Notes: generated by a model not told the origin, from the sequence alone. Positions 8,855-18,292 are shown, counted from the first letter of the stretch. The stretch is 64,000 nucleotides of DNA from Bacteroidaceae bacterium (GCA_017442855.1 JAFSPM010000037.1:124001-188000), one strand, 5' to 3'. Numbers and translations are program-made.

Positions 8855-8887
8855 AAAAGGGTACTGCTTTCAGTACTCTTTTTTTAT
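8855..8887 (+). terminator. rho-independent terminator of the YtxH operon
   Basis: Stem AAAAGGGTACTG with CAGTACTCTTTT (one G-T wobble), a 4-nt loop, then a T-run. It starts 10 bp after the last stop codon. Confidence 0.9.
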
Positions 8888-8933
8888 TTTCTAACTAGGG
8901 AAAAATATTTTCCTAACTAGAGAGAAAAAAAAC

Positions 8934-8990
8934 GAGAACCGTTCTCATACCCTTTGAGAACGGTTCTCGTCGTCATCGAGAGCCGTTCTC
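8934..8990. repeat. three palindromic 13-mers at exact 22-bp spacing
   Basis: GAGAACCGTTCTC (8934), GAGAACGGTTCTC (8956) and GAGAGCCGTTCTC (8978) are dyad-symmetric cores starting exactly 22 bp apart, with unrelated 9-bp spacers. The spacing is two helical turns, so all dyads face the same side of the DNA. No gene overlaps them. Confidence 0.85.
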
Positions 8991-9026
8991 GTCTCCAGCA
9001 AGGAAGAACATTTTCAAAGATTCATT

Positions 9027-9245
9027 GAAAGCCTTTCAGCCTTTACCTGTAGTAAGCGAAATGTTTAGTACTAGTAAGCGGGGCGTTTAGTTCTAGTAAG
9101 CCGCAAAATTCTCTAGAGAATTTAAGGGCTTAGTTCTAGTAACAAAAGCGCTTAGTTTAAGCAAGAGGGGCGCTTAGTTTAAGCAAGAGGGGCGCTTAGT
9201 TTAAGTAAGCGGGGCGTTTAGTTTAAGCAAAGGGCCGACCAAGTG
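9027..9245. repeat. degenerate 22-bp tandem array running into the nadD 3' end
   Basis: Units start at 9027, 9049, 9071, 9093 (a 43-bp unit), 9136, 9158, 9180, 9202 and 9224. The best-conserved units (9158 and 9180) are identical and carry inverted arms TAAGC and GCTTA; other units keep AGTAAGC or GGGCGTTTAGT. The long unit contains a perfect 18-bp palindrome AAATTCTCTAGAGAATTT (9107-9124). The first unit is a 13-bp palindrome TGAAAGCCTTTCA. The array supplies the last codons and stop of nadD. Together with the upstream cores it fills the 8888-9217 gap, where I see no gene. Confidence 0.85.
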
Positions 9246-9778
9246 GAAGGATGCAGGAAATAACGGACGTCCTTGCCTTCTTTCAGGGCTTCTCGGATAA
9301 AGGTAGAAGACACTTCAAACTGAGGAGCATCGACAAGTTGCACGTTTTCAGGAAAAGAAGTCTCATCCAACTCACACCCAGGACGAGGATAAACGATAAT
9401 AGGATTTTCCTTAATAATCTTCTCGCCTTGGTACCAATTCTCAAGATTGGGCCAATTATCGGCACCCATCAACAAGATAAACTCGATATCTGGATACAAC
9501 TCCTTCAGTTTCTGTAGGGTATGATAGGTGTAGGAAGGTCGGGGCATCGAAAACTCCACATCGCATGCTTGGAATTTGGGATAGTCTTTAATGGCCAACT
9601 GAACTAACCTCAAGCGCAAGTCATCGTCCATTAAATCAGCTTGTTGTTTGAACGGATTACGAGGACTCACCACAAACCATAACTCATCTACCCCACCCAA
9701 CTCGCAGAGATAGTTGGCGAGGGCAAGGTGACCCACATGAATGGGGTTAAAGGAACCAAAGTAGAGAGCGACCTTCAT
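9218..9778 (-). CDS. nadD: nicotinate-nucleotide adenylyltransferase
   Basis: Converts nicotinate mononucleotide and ATP to deamido-NAD in NAD biosynthesis. The 186 residues hold the nucleotidyltransferase signature GSFNPIHVGH (8-17), the NadD substrate region SPRNPFKQ, and the second ATP motif SSTFIREAL near 157. The length is normal. The final residues (SALCLN) and the stop codon are encoded by the 22-bp repeat array, so the array may have set the present C-terminus. It begins a run with the small membrane protein and gmk. Confidence 0.95.
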   Translation of the reverse strand: MKVALYFGSFNPIHVGHLALANYLCELGGVDELWFVVSPRNPFKQQADLMDDDLRLRLVQLAIKDYPKFQACDVEFSMPRPSYTYHTLQKLKELYPDIEFILLMGADNWPNLENWYQGEKIIKENPIIVYPRPGCELDETSFPENVQLVDAPQFEVSSTFIREALKEGKDVRYFLHPSTWSALCLN

Positions 9779-9811
9779 AATTTGAGAATTGAAAATTGAA
9801 AATTAACAATT
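9779..9811. repeat. AATTGAAAATT-type intergenic repeat
   Basis: Tandem copies of TTGAGAATT/GAAAATT lie between nadD and the next gene. The same A/T-rich motif recurs at 10030-10054 and inside a coding sequence at 39271-39301. Confidence 0.6.
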
Positions 9812-10022
9812 ATTCTTTCAATTCTTGTTTTATTCTTCCCCAAAGTTTCCAATTGTTGAGGGCACTAAGGCAAGCCACGACTACCAGCATAATGGCTAAG
9901 TCGTTGACGCCATAATAGAAAAAGAATATCGCCATAAAGACAAAGCACACCATAGCAAAAACGTTGATGGCGAACAAGATACGAACTACCTTGGTTGACA
10001 ATTTACTTCCGTTAAAATCCAT
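9810..10022 (-). CDS. small two-helix membrane protein
   Basis: A 70-residue protein with two hydrophobic segments (about 17-34 and 38-54: ILFAINVFAMVCFVFMAIFF and DLAIMLVVVACLSALNNW) and a basic/acidic end. The ATG at 10022 is preferred because further-upstream codons are simply a translation of the AATTGAAAATT-type repeat. It sits between gmk and nadD on the same strand. I cannot assign a family or function. Confidence 0.65.
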   Translation of the reverse strand: MDFNGSKLSTKVVRILFAINVFAMVCFVFMAIFFFYYGVNDLAIMLVVVACLSALNNWKLWGRIKQELKE

Positions 10023-10029
10023 ATTAGTA

Positions 10030-10054
10030 AAATTGAAAATTGACAATTGAGAAC
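10030..10054. repeat. AATTGAAAATT-type intergenic repeat
   Basis: AATTGAAAATTGACAATTGA lies between gmk and the small membrane protein gene and touches the gmk stop codon. It belongs to the same family as the copies at 9779 and 39271. Confidence 0.6.
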
Positions 10055-10626
10055 TAATTAGAAGCAAGGAAATCGCGAATAATTTGCAATGTCTCTGCTT
10101 TGGCAGTTTCCAAATTGTCGTTAATCACTACTTTGTCGAATTGAGGAGCAAAACCCAACTCAAACTCGGCTCGAGCAATGCGGTCGTTAATAACCTCAGG
10201 CGTTTCTGTGCCTCGCTTCTCCAATCGGCTTCTCAAAGCCTCAATCGAAGGAGGTTGGATGAAAACGCTCAAAGCACGATCACCATAGTATTTCTTGATG
10301 TTCACCCCACCTTTCACATCCACATCAAACACCACATTCTGGCCTTCCGCCGATTGCTTCTCCACCTGAGCCTTCAAAGTGCCATAAAAGCGGCCAGGAT
10401 AGACTTCCTCATACTCCAAGAATTCATCGTTGTCGATACGCTGACGGAAATCCTCTGGTGTCAAGAAAAAATACTCAACCCCATGTTGCTCTTTGCCCCT
10501 CGGAGCACGACTTGTAGCACTGATCGAGAAGGCCAGTTTCAACTCCGGATGTTCTTCCAAGAGGTAGTTGATGATAGTCGATTTCCCACTACCTGATGGA
10601 GCGCTAAAGATAATTAGTTTTCCCAT
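10054..10626 (-). CDS. gmk: guanylate kinase
   Basis: Phosphorylates GMP to GDP using ATP in the cytoplasm. The 190 residues start with the P-loop IIFSAPSGSGKSTI (GSGKST at about 12-17), followed by the GMP-binding region SATSRAPRGKEQHGVEYFF and the lid region. The start is 2 bp after the yicC stop, a pairing common in bacteria. Length and motifs are normal. Confidence 0.97.
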   Translation of the reverse strand: MGKLIIFSAPSGSGKSTIINYLLEEHPELKLAFSISATSRAPRGKEQHGVEYFFLTPEDFRQRIDNDEFLEYEEVYPGRFYGTLKAQVEKQSAEGQNVVFDVDVKGGVNIKKYYGDRALSVFIQPPSIEALRSRLEKRGTETPEVINDRIARAEFELGFAPQFDKVVINDNLETAKAETLQIIRDFLASN

Positions 10627-10628
10627 AA

Positions 10629-11507
10629 TTACATGACATTCAAGACTTGCTCCTTAATCTGCTCCAGTTCGTCTTTCATCTGCACCACAATGCGTTGCAT
10701 CTCAGCTTGGTTGCTCTTGCTTCCCAAGGTATTGATTTCTCGTCCCATTTCTTGAGCGATAAATCCCAACTTCTTACCTTGTCCGTATTTGCCTTCCATT
10801 GTGGAAATGAAATACGCCAAATGGTTGGAAAGACGCTGCTTCTCCTCATTGATATCCAGCTTCTCAATATAGTAGATCAGCTCTTGCTCCATACGGCTCT
10901 TATCGTAGTCAACGGGCAACTTCGACAAGGCATCGAGGATGCGTTCCTTGATCTTAGGTACTCGTTCTTTCTCATAAGGTTCTACAGAAGCCAGCAACTC
11001 GCCTATGCGAGTGATGTTTGCGCGGAATTTCCTATCCAATGCCTCACCCTCTTGTCGGCGGAAATCCAACAAGTGTTGTACTGCTTCCTTCACTCCTTTA
11101 AACACCGCATCCCACTCTTCCTCAGTCAGTTCCACGGCCTCATCCTTAGTGGACATCACATCGGGCATTCGCAACAAAGTGGTAAACCAATCTTGCGGAG
11201 CAGGAATGCCTGTTTCCTCCACAATTTCAGTCAAACGTTTATAATAAGCCGCCATCGTACTTTGGTTGATGGGCACCATCACATCGGTCGTTTCTTTTTT
11301 CTCTATCCACAAAGCGAAATCCACCTTTCCACGCTCAACTTGTTGAGCGATGAAGTTGCGGATTTCCATCTCTTTTTCCCTATAAAGTGGCGCTACACGC
11401 GTTGAAAGATCCATCGCTTTACTGTTGAGCGACTTGATCTCAATATTAACCTTCTTATCGGACAATTCGACAATCGTCTTGCCGTAGCCCGTCATTGATA
11501 GAATCAT
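10629..11507 (-). CDS. YicC/YloC-family endoribonuclease
   Basis: A 292-residue protein with the YicC N-terminal signature MILSMTGYGK and the C-terminal DUF1732 region ending GREINTLGSKSNQAEMQRIVVQMK. Family members are RNases; E. coli YicC affects small-RNA turnover. It precedes gmk with 2 bp between them, and a -7 element (TAATTTTG, 11543-11550) lies upstream. Confidence 0.92.
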   Translation of the reverse strand: MILSMTGYGKTIVELSDKKVNIEIKSLNSKAMDLSTRVAPLYREKEMEIRNFIAQQVERGKVDFALWIEKKETTDVMVPINQSTMAAYYKRLTEIVEETGIPAPQDWFTTLLRMPDVMSTKDEAVELTEEEWDAVFKGVKEAVQHLLDFRRQEGEALDRKFRANITRIGELLASVEPYEKERVPKIKERILDALSKLPVDYDKSRMEQELIYYIEKLDINEEKQRLSNHLAYFISTMEGKYGQGKKLGFIAQEMGREINTLGSKSNQAEMQRIVVQMKDELEQIKEQVLNVM

Positions 11508-11542
11508 AATTTAAATCACACTTTTTTTGTTCTAAACAGATG

Positions 11543-11573
11543 CAAAATTAAAGGAATATTTTAAGATGTGGAA
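11543..11573 (-). promoter_or_regulatory. promoter of yicC-gmk
   Basis: On the minus strand TAATTTTG (11543-11550) matches the -7 consensus, with a TTTC about 20 bp upstream as a weak -33. It overlaps the divergent tsaB promoter region. Confidence 0.5.
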
Positions 11574-11582
11574 ATAAAAGAC

Positions 11583-11590
11583 TAAATTTG
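11583..11590 (+). promoter_or_regulatory. -7 element for tsaB
   Basis: TAAATTTG matches the -7 consensus and lies 28 bp before the tsaB ATG. The -33 position holds TTTT only. Confidence 0.5.
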
Positions 11591-11618
11591 TTGGCGGAAA
11601 TAGAAAAGTAAGCTGAAT

Positions 11619-12323
11619 ATGTCGTGTATTTTACATATCGAGACATCCACTGAGGTATGTTCAGTAGCTGTAAGTCAAGACGGAACCAACATTTGGCACG
11701 AAGAAGACTATAGCGGACCGAACCACAACACGCAGTTGGGTGTCTATGTTGACGAAGCTCTTTCATTTGTGGAAAGTCATGCTATTCCCTTGGATGCTGT
11801 GGCAGTAAGCTGTGGTCCAGGTTCTTATACAGGTCTTCGCATCGGCGTTTCAATGGCAAAGGGGGTATGTTACGGCAGAAACGTCAAACTGATAGGCATC
11901 CCTACCCTGAAAGTGCTTTGTGTGCCCGTATTGCTGAGACAAGAATTGCCTGAAGATGCCCTGCTTTGCCCCATGATAGATGCTAGAAGGATGGAAGTTT
12001 ATGCAGCTATTTACGATAGGGCACTTCGAGTAGTAAGGGACACGAAGGCCGATATTGTGAATACCGAAACTTACAAGGCTTTTCTGGATGGGCATCCTGT
12101 GTATTTCTTTGGCAATGGGGCCAATAAGTGCAAGGAAGTGTTGGCTAACCATCCGAATGCCCACTTTATCGACGACATTCACCCTGTAGCCAAATGGATG
12201 TTTCCGTTGGCTGAAAAAGCCATAGCAGATCAGGATTTCAAGGATGTGGCCTATTTTGAGCCTTTCTATTTAAAAGAATTTATTGCTACGGTAGCAAAGA
12301 ACCCACTGGATATTAATAATTGA
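11619..12323 (+). CDS. tsaB: tRNA threonylcarbamoyladenosine biosynthesis protein TsaB
   Basis: Partner of TsaD and TsaE in making t6A37 on ANN-decoding tRNAs. The 234 residues begin CILHIETSTEVCSVAVSQDG, the ASKHA-fold phosphate-1 motif, followed by VAVSCGPGSYTGLRIGVSMA near 65-85, the most conserved TsaB stretch. The length is typical. It is the first gene of a long plus-strand run (DUF4290, murA, rimM, dxr), with a 4-bp gap to the next gene. Confidence 0.94.
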   Translation: MSCILHIETSTEVCSVAVSQDGTNIWHEEDYSGPNHNTQLGVYVDEALSFVESHAIPLDAVAVSCGPGSYTGLRIGVSMAKGVCYGRNVKLIGIPTLKVLCVPVLLRQELPEDALLCPMIDARRMEVYAAIYDRALRVVRDTKADIVNTETYKAFLDGHPVYFFGNGANKCKEVLANHPNAHFIDDIHPVAKWMFPLAEKAIADQDFKDVAYFEPFYLKEFIATVAKNPLDINN

Positions 12324-12327
12324 AATT

Positions 12328-12954
12328 ATGCAATATAACACTCAACAGAAGAAAATGGCGCTCCCTGAATACGGACGCAGTGTACAGAATATGGTGGATT
12401 ATGCAGTGACGATTGAGGATCGTGCTGAACGCCAATGGTGTGCTGAAACCATTATACATATTATGGAAGGTATGTTTCCCAACCTGAAGAATGTGCCCGA
12501 CTTTGAGCATAAGCTGTGGGATCATCTGGCTATCATGTCGGATTTCAAACTCGACATCGACTATCCTTTTGAAACCATCAAGCCTGAGAACCTGAAGGTA
12601 AAGCCCGATGCTATCCCCACCAACCAAAAGAGGATGCACTATCGTCATTATGGCAGGTTGTTGGAGAACCTCATCAAGAAGGCTTGCGACATAGAAGAAG
12701 GTGAAGAGAAGAATAATCTCATAGCGTTGATATGCAATCACATGCGCAAGGATTACATCACTTGGAACAAAGATTCAATCGACGATCAGAAGATTGCCGA
12801 CGACCTCAAAGAGTTGTCAGAAGGCAAGTTGCACCTCAACGAAGACATCTTGGCATTGATGGCAGAACGTTTGGAGAAGAATTACCGTCAGCAACGTCCT
12901 ATGCAGAAGAACATGCAGAACCAAAAACAGAACAAAAACAAGAAACAAAAATAA
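12328..12954 (+). CDS. DUF4290 protein
   Basis: A 208-residue cytoplasmic protein of DUF4290, a Bacteroidota family without known function. The recognisable start is LPEYGRSVQNMVDYAVTI followed by HIMEGMFPNLKN. The last 25 residues are Gln/Asn/Lys-rich (MQKNMQNQKQNKNKKQK), a likely disordered basic tail. It sits 2 bp before murA, a linkage I associate with this phylum. Confidence 0.85.
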   Translation: MQYNTQQKKMALPEYGRSVQNMVDYAVTIEDRAERQWCAETIIHIMEGMFPNLKNVPDFEHKLWDHLAIMSDFKLDIDYPFETIKPENLKVKPDAIPTNQKRMHYRHYGRLLENLIKKACDIEEGEEKNNLIALICNHMRKDYITWNKDSIDDQKIADDLKELSEGKLHLNEDILALMAERLEKNYRQQRPMQKNMQNQKQNKNKKQK

Positions 12955-12956
12955 GT

Positions 12957-14261
12957 ATGGCTTCATTCGTAATTGAAGGCGGACACCGTTTAGAAGGAGA
13001 AATCTACCCACAAGGCGCTAAGAACGAGGTACTTCAAATTATCTGTGCTACCTTGCTTACCGCAGAAGAGGTGACAGTACACCATGTGCCCGACATCCTG
13101 GATGTAAACAACCTGATTCAGCTGATGCGCGATATGGGTTCGGAAGTGAAGAAGGTGGGCGTCGACTCCTATAGTTTCAAAGCTGCCAACATCGACCTGA
13201 ACTACCTGAACAGTGAGGCTTTTGTGAAGCGAAGCGCTTCTTTGCGAGGAAGCATCATGCTGGTGGGTCCTATGGTGGCTCGTTTTGGTAAGGCATTTAC
13301 GCCTAAGCCTGGTGGCGACAAGATTGGTCGTCGAAGACTCGACACCCACTTTATCGGCATTCAGAACCTGGGAGCCGACTTCAAGTACAACGCCAACCAA
13401 CGTACCTATGAAATTACGGCTAAGAAGCTGAAAGGCACCTACATGCTATTGGATGAAGCTTCTGTTACGGGTACGGCTAACATCGTGATGGCAGCTGTCT
13501 TGGCCGAAGGTACCACCACTATTTACAATGCAGCTTGCGAACCTTATATCCAACAGCTTTGCCGTATGCTCAACAGCATGGGAGCACGTATCAGTGGTAT
13601 TGCCTCGAACTTGCTAAGCATAGAGGGTGTGAAAGAATTGCATGGTACGGTACATACGGTTTTGCCCGATATGATTGAGGTGGGTAGCTTTATCGGTATG
13701 GCGGCAATGACACAGAGTCAGCTTACCATCAAGAATGTATCCTACGAAAACTTGGGCATTATCCCCAATAGCTTCAGTCGTTTGGGCATCCAATTAGAGC
13801 AACATGGCGACGATATTTTCGTACCAGCACAAGATAGCTATCAGATTGAGTCGTTTATGGATGGCTCTATTATGACCATCGCTGATGCACCTTGGCCAGG
13901 ACTTACACCAGACTTGCTGAGTGTAATGCTGGTGGTGGCTACGCAAGCCAAGGGTAGCGTACTGATTCACCAGAAGATGTTCGAAAGTCGTTTGTTCTTC
14001 GTGGATAAGCTCATCGACATGGGAGCACAGATTATTCTTTGCGACCCTCATAGAGCCGTTGTGATAGGGCACGACCACCAGCTTCGTCTGAAAGGGGGCA
14101 ATATGACATCGCCTGATATTCGTGCGGGTATCGCTCTGCTGATTGCGGCTATGAGTGCCGATGGTATCAGTCGCATTCACAACATCGAGCAGATTGATCG
14201 TGGCTACCAGAATATCGAAGGACGACTGAATGCTTTGGGTGCAAGGATTACGAGAATATGA
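12957..14261 (+). CDS. murA: UDP-N-acetylglucosamine 1-carboxyvinyltransferase, Asp-type active site
   Basis: First committed enzyme of peptidoglycan synthesis; adds enolpyruvate to UDP-GlcNAc. I start at ATG 12957 (434 residues, MASFVIEGG), 2 bp after the DUF4290 stop. The conserved Lys in GAKNEV (residue 23) is present. The loop that carries catalytic Cys115 in E. coli reads PGGDKIG, with Asp at residue 121 (codon 13317-13319). Cys-to-Asp MurA enzymes are active but are not alkylated by fosfomycin. It overlaps rimM by 4 bp (ATGA). Confidence 0.96.
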   Translation: MASFVIEGGHRLEGEIYPQGAKNEVLQIICATLLTAEEVTVHHVPDILDVNNLIQLMRDMGSEVKKVGVDSYSFKAANIDLNYLNSEAFVKRSASLRGSIMLVGPMVARFGKAFTPKPGGDKIGRRRLDTHFIGIQNLGADFKYNANQRTYEITAKKLKGTYMLLDEASVTGTANIVMAAVLAEGTTTIYNAACEPYIQQLCRMLNSMGARISGIASNLLSIEGVKELHGTVHTVLPDMIEVGSFIGMAAMTQSQLTIKNVSYENLGIIPNSFSRLGIQLEQHGDDIFVPAQDSYQIESFMDGSIMTIADAPWPGLTPDLLSVMLVVATQAKGSVLIHQKMFESRLFFVDKLIDMGAQIILCDPHRAVVIGHDHQLRLKGGNMTSPDIRAGIALLIAAMSADGISRIHNIEQIDRGYQNIEGRLNALGARITRI

Positions 14262-14776
14262 TTAAGGCTGAGGACGTATATAGGATTGGCATCATCAACA
14301 AGCCCCATGGGGTACATGGAGAGTTGTTGTTCACCTTCGACGATGATATCTTCGACCAAGTAGATGCCGACTATATCGTTTGTCTGATGGACGGCATCCT
14401 GGTGCCTTTCTTCTTTGAGAGTTATCGTTTTCGGAGCGACTCTACAGCTTTGATCAAGTTAGAAGGCATTGATACCGAGCAACAAGCCAGACGGATGACC
14501 AATGTGGAGGTATATTTCTCCAAGGAACATGCTGAGAAGTTAGAGGACAACGAACTGACTTGGAACTATTTTGTGGGGTTCCTAATCAAAGATATTGATA
14601 AAGGTGAGATAGGCAAAGTGACGGATGTGGATGATTCCACCATCAATACGTTGTTTGTGGTGGATCACAAGGGTACTGAGGTATTGATACCTGCTCAAGA
14701 AGATTTCATGGTAGATTTGGATAGGAAAAAAAAGGTAATTACGATGCATCTGCCAGAAGGACTGTTAGAATTATGA
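14258..14776 (+). CDS. rimM: 16S rRNA processing factor RimM
   Basis: A 172-residue 30S maturation factor that binds ribosomal protein S19. The N-terminal RimM domain starts [18 protein letters not shown], and a PRC-barrel follows ([20 protein letters not shown]) ending [12 protein letters not shown]. Its start overlaps the murA stop and its stop overlaps the dxr start (both ATGA), so the three genes are translationally coupled. Confidence 0.95.
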   Translation: MIKAEDVYRIGIINKPHGVHGELLFTFDDDIFDQVDADYIVCLMDGILVPFFFESYRFRSDSTALIKLEGIDTEQQARRMTNVEVYFSKEHAEKLEDNELTWNYFVGFLIKDIDKGEIGKVTDVDDSTINTLFVVDHKGTEVLIPAQEDFMVDLDRKKKVITMHLPEGLLEL

Positions 14777-15936
14777 AGAAAAAAATAGCCATATTAGGAT
14801 CAACGGGGTCTATCGGTACACAAGCGTTGGAGGTGATAGAGGAGCATAGTGACCTCTATGAAGCCTATATCCTTACGGCCAACAATCAGGTTGACAAACT
14901 GATTGAACAAGCCAGAAAACACCAACCTGAAGCGGTAGTGATTGCCAACGAGCAACACTATGCTACGCTGAAGGAAGCGCTAGCCGACCTTCCCATCAAG
15001 GTATATGCTGGCGCCAAAGCCTTGGAAGAGGTGGTGCAAGATGTACAAGTAGATATAGTGCTCACTGCTTTGGTGGGTTTCTCAGGCTTACGCCCAACGA
15101 TTAGCGCCATTCGTGCCAAGAAGCCCATTGCTTTGGCTAACAAAGAAACGATGGTGGTAGCTGGAGAGCTCATCAATCAACTTTGCGATGACAACCGTGT
15201 GCCTTTGTTGCCCGTAGATTCTGAACATTCTGCTATCTTCCAGAGTCTGCAAGGCAATGAATACAACCGCATTGAGAAGATATTGTTGACGGCATCTGGT
15301 GGACCATTCCGCACTTTCACTCACGAACAACTGAAAACGGTAACAAAAGAGCAAGCCCTGAAGCATCCTAATTGGAGCATGGGAGCCAAGATTACCATCG
15401 ACTCAGCCTCGATGATGAACAAAGGTTTCGAGGTAATGGAAGCTCGTTGGCTTTTCCGTGTAAAGCCTGAACAGATAGAAGTGTTGGTGCATCCGCAAAG
15501 CATCATTCATTCTGCTGTACAGTATGAGGATGGAGCCATCATGGCTCAGTTGGGTATGCCTGATATGCGTGTACCTATACAGTATGCTTTCTCCTACCCT
15601 TTGCGTTTGAAGTCATCCTTTCCACGTATAGATTTCACAAAGTATTCGCAACTTACCTTCGAGCAACCTGATACAGAAAAGTTCCGCAACCTGGCTTTAG
15701 CATACGAAGCCATTCGTCGGGGTTGTAATATGCCTTGCATCGTTAATGCGGCCAACGAGATAGTGAATGCAGGCTTCCTACATGACCAAATATCTTTCTT
15801 AGGTATGAGCGAAGTAATAGAAAAGACAATGGAACGTACCACATTTGTGGCAAAGCCTACATTAGAAGACTACTTGTCAACGGATGCGGAAGCAAGGATA
15901 ATCGCTAAAGAGATTATGAACAATATTAATAAATGA
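14773..15936 (+). CDS. dxr: 1-deoxy-D-xylulose 5-phosphate reductoisomerase
   Basis: Second step of the MEP isoprenoid pathway (NADPH-dependent, cytoplasmic). The 387 residues begin with the dinucleotide-binding motif [28 protein letters not shown] (about 150) carries the metal/substrate acidic residues, and [15 protein letters not shown] is the substrate loop. The length is normal. In many Bacteroidales dxr is followed by the site-2 protease gene rseP; here a GH3 hydrolase follows 4 bp later. Confidence 0.97.
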   Translation: MKKKIAILGSTGSIGTQALEVIEEHSDLYEAYILTANNQVDKLIEQARKHQPEAVVIANEQHYATLKEALADLPIKVYAGAKALEEVVQDVQVDIVLTALVGFSGLRPTISAIRAKKPIALANKETMVVAGELINQLCDDNRVPLLPVDSEHSAIFQSLQGNEYNRIEKILLTASGGPFRTFTHEQLKTVTKEQALKHPNWSMGAKITIDSASMMNKGFEVMEARWLFRVKPEQIEVLVHPQSIIHSAVQYEDGAIMAQLGMPDMRVPIQYAFSYPLRLKSSFPRIDFTKYSQLTFEQPDTEKFRNLALAYEAIRRGCNMPCIVNAANEIVNAGFLHDQISFLGMSEVIEKTMERTTFVAKPTLEDYLSTDAEARIIAKEIMNNINK

Positions 15937-15940
15937 TTTT

Positions 15941-18292
15941 ATGAATAAGAAACTGGTTTTATTTGTAGTAAGTACATTAGCATTGGGTACTGCTTTTGCT
16001 CAGAAGCTGAATCCCAATAATGTGGATGAAATTGTAAAGGCGATGACCTTAGAGGAAAAAGCTGAACTCATTGTAGGTGGTGGTTGGGGTAGCATGACCG
16101 CAGGTGCCATGACTGCTTCTTCTGAAGTGTTGGTTCCTGGTGCAGCTGGCACTACCAACGCTATTGAACGTTTAGGCATTCCCGCTACCGTTCTCTCTGA
16201 CGGTCCTGCAGGTGTGCGCATCAGTCCTACCCGTAGTGGAACAAACAAGACTTTCTATGCAACAGGTTTCCCTGTAGGTACCTCTTTGGCCAGCACTTGG
16301 AACACCGAATTGGTAGAGCAAGTAGGCAAAGCTATGGGTAACGAGGTATTGGAATATGGCATCGACGTATTGTTGGCTCCTGGTATGAATATCCACCGTA
16401 ACCCACTAAACGGACGTAATTTCGAGTATTATTCAGAAGACCCGTTCTTGGCTGGTAAGATAGCTACGGCTTATACCAAAGGTATCCAGAGCAATGGCGT
16501 GGGTGTAAGCATCAAGCACTATGCAGCCAACTCTCAGGAAACCAACCGTATGGCGGTTGACTCAAGAGTTAGTCAGCGTGCCTTGCGCGAAATCTATCTC
16601 AAGGCTTTTGAGATGGTGGTAAAGGATGCTGATCCTTGGACGGTAATGTCTTCTTACAATAAGATTAATGGCAAGTTCACCCAGCAAGACCGTGAGTTGC
16701 TGACCGACCTGTTGCGCACTGAATGGGGCTTTAAGGGTATCGTGATGACCGACTGGACAATGGTTCGCGACATAGCTGCTCAGGTACATGCAGGTAACGA
16801 CTTGATGGAGCCAGGTATGCCTCAGCAGAAGACCGACCTTATCAAAGCGGTTAATGAAGGCAAGGTAAGTATGGAAGATGTGGATGTTTGCGTAAAGCGC
16901 ATCCTGCAATACATCGTACGTACCCCACGCTTCAAAGGTTACAAATATTCTGATGCACCAGACTTGAAAGCGCATGCTCAGGTAACCCGTAACTCAGCTG
17001 CTGAAGGTATGGTATTGCTGAAGAACGAAGACAATGCCCTGCCTATCAAGGATGCCAAGAAGGTTGCCCTGTTTGGCATCACTTCTTACAACTTTATTGC
17101 TGGTGGTACAGGTTCAGGTAACGTAAACAAGGCCTACACCATCGACCTGCTTACAGGTTTGAAGAGTGCAGGCTATGAGGTAAATGAAGAACTGAAGAAC
17201 GTGTATGAAAGTTATACCACCTACGAACGTAACCGTCAGGCAGCTGCCCGTGCAGCTCGTGGTGGCATGTTAGGTATGATGAACTTGGGTGAAGCTGCTC
17301 TGACAGAAATGCCTGTAGAGCGTGCCATCATCGACAAGCAAGTAGCTGCAAACGATATCGCTATTGTAACCATTGGTCGTAATGCCGGTGAAGGTGCCGA
17401 CCGTAACGTACCTAACGACTTCAACATCTCTGAGGTAGAGCGTCAGTTGCTCAATGACGTGACTGAAGCATTCCACTTGGCAGGCAAAAAGGTAGTGGTA
17501 GTTCTGAATATCGGTGGTGAGATTGAATCTGCTTCTTGGAAGAATCTGCCAGACGCTATCTTATTGGCATGGCAACCAGGTCAGGAAGGTGGCTATTCCG
17601 TAGCTGACATCCTGAGTGGCAAGGTAACTCCTTCTGGCAAGCTCACCATGACTTGGCTCAATAATTATATGGATGACCCATCTTCCAAGAACTTCCCATT
17701 CGACCAGAAATCTGATGGCATGATGGGTATGGGGGCAGCTATGGGTGGCCAGCAGCGTGAAGTGAAGAATGTAAGCTACTCTAACTTCGAAGAAGGTATC
17801 TGGGTAGGTTATCGTTACTTCAATACTGCAGGTAAAGCTGTTTCTTATCCATTTGGCTACGGTTTGAGCTACACCACTTTTGAGTATAGCGCTCCAAAAG
17901 TGACTCCTACCAAGGATGGTTTCCGTGCTACCGTTACAGTAAAGAACACAGGCAAGGTAGCTGGTAAGGAAGTAGTGGAACTGTATGTATCTGCTCCAGC
18001 TGGTAACCTTGTGAAGCCAGAACAAGAGTTAAAGGGCTTTGCTAAGACCAAGGAATTGCAGCCAGGTGAGAGCCAGACCTTGACAATGGATGTGACGCTC
18101 TATTCTTTGGCATCATTCAATGATGTAGTTGACCAGTGGGAAGCAGCTGCCGGCAACTATATCGTGAAGTTTGGTACCAACGTAGAAGATATCCGTTGTA
18201 CAGCTCCATTTAAGTTGGCGAAAGAGCAGAATTGGAAAGCTTTGGATATTCTGAAGCCTGAGAAGGAGATTAAGGAAATTGCTGTGAAATAA
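15941..18292 (+). CDS. GH3 beta-glucosidase-type hydrolase, secreted
   Basis: A 783-residue glycoside hydrolase family 3 enzyme. Signal peptide MNKKLVLFVVSTLALGTAFA; N-terminal TIM barrel with the nucleophile Asp271 in GIVMTDW; an alpha/beta sandwich with the acid/base region near 490; and a C-terminal fibronectin-III-like domain (ATVTVKNTGKVAGKEVVELY). The sugar contacts SDGPAGVR and IKHYAANSQE are present. It probably acts in the periplasm on beta-glucosides. It starts 4 bp after dxr and ends 3 bp before the symporter gene, so it is probably read through with both. Confidence 0.9.
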   Translation: MNKKLVLFVVSTLALGTAFAQKLNPNNVDEIVKAMTLEEKAELIVGGGWGSMTAGAMTASSEVLVPGAAGTTNAIERLGIPATVLSDGPAGVRISPTRSGTNKTFYATGFPVGTSLASTWNTELVEQVGKAMGNEVLEYGIDVLLAPGMNIHRNPLNGRNFEYYSEDPFLAGKIATAYTKGIQSNGVGVSIKHYAANSQETNRMAVDSRVSQRALREIYLKAFEMVVKDADPWTVMSSYNKINGKFTQQDRELLTDLLRTEWGFKGIVMTDWTMVRDIAAQVHAGNDLMEPGMPQQKTDLIKAVNEGKVSMEDVDVCVKRILQYIVRTPRFKGYKYSDAPDLKAHAQVTRNSAAEGMVLLKNEDNALPIKDAKKVALFGITSYNFIAGGTGSGNVNKAYTIDLLTGLKSAGYEVNEELKNVYESYTTYERNRQAAARAARGGMLGMMNLGEAALTEMPVERAIIDKQVAANDIAIVTIGRNAGEGADRNVPNDFNISEVERQLLNDVTEAFHLAGKKVVVVLNIGGEIESASWKNLPDAILLAWQPGQEGGYSVADILSGKVTPSGKLTMTWLNNYMDDPSSKNFPFDQKSDGMMGMGAAMGGQQREVKNVSYSNFEEGIWVGYRYFNTAGKAVSYPFGYGLSYTTFEYSAPKVTPTKDGFRATVTVKNTGKVAGKEVVELYVSAPAGNLVKPEQELKGFAKTKELQPGESQTLTMDVTLYSLASFNDVVDQWEAAAGNYIVKFGTNVEDIRCTAPFKLAKEQNWKALDILKPEKEIKEIAVK

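Noticed and set aside
8934-9245. CRISPR array
   Set aside because: Units are 22 bp in total with no separate unique spacers of 25-40 bp, the repeats are degenerate, and no cas genes are present in the window.
10647-11405. Long open frame on the plus strand opposite yicC
   Set aside because: It is the antisense of a well-supported gene, its translation has no recognisable domain, and its composition follows from yicC codons.
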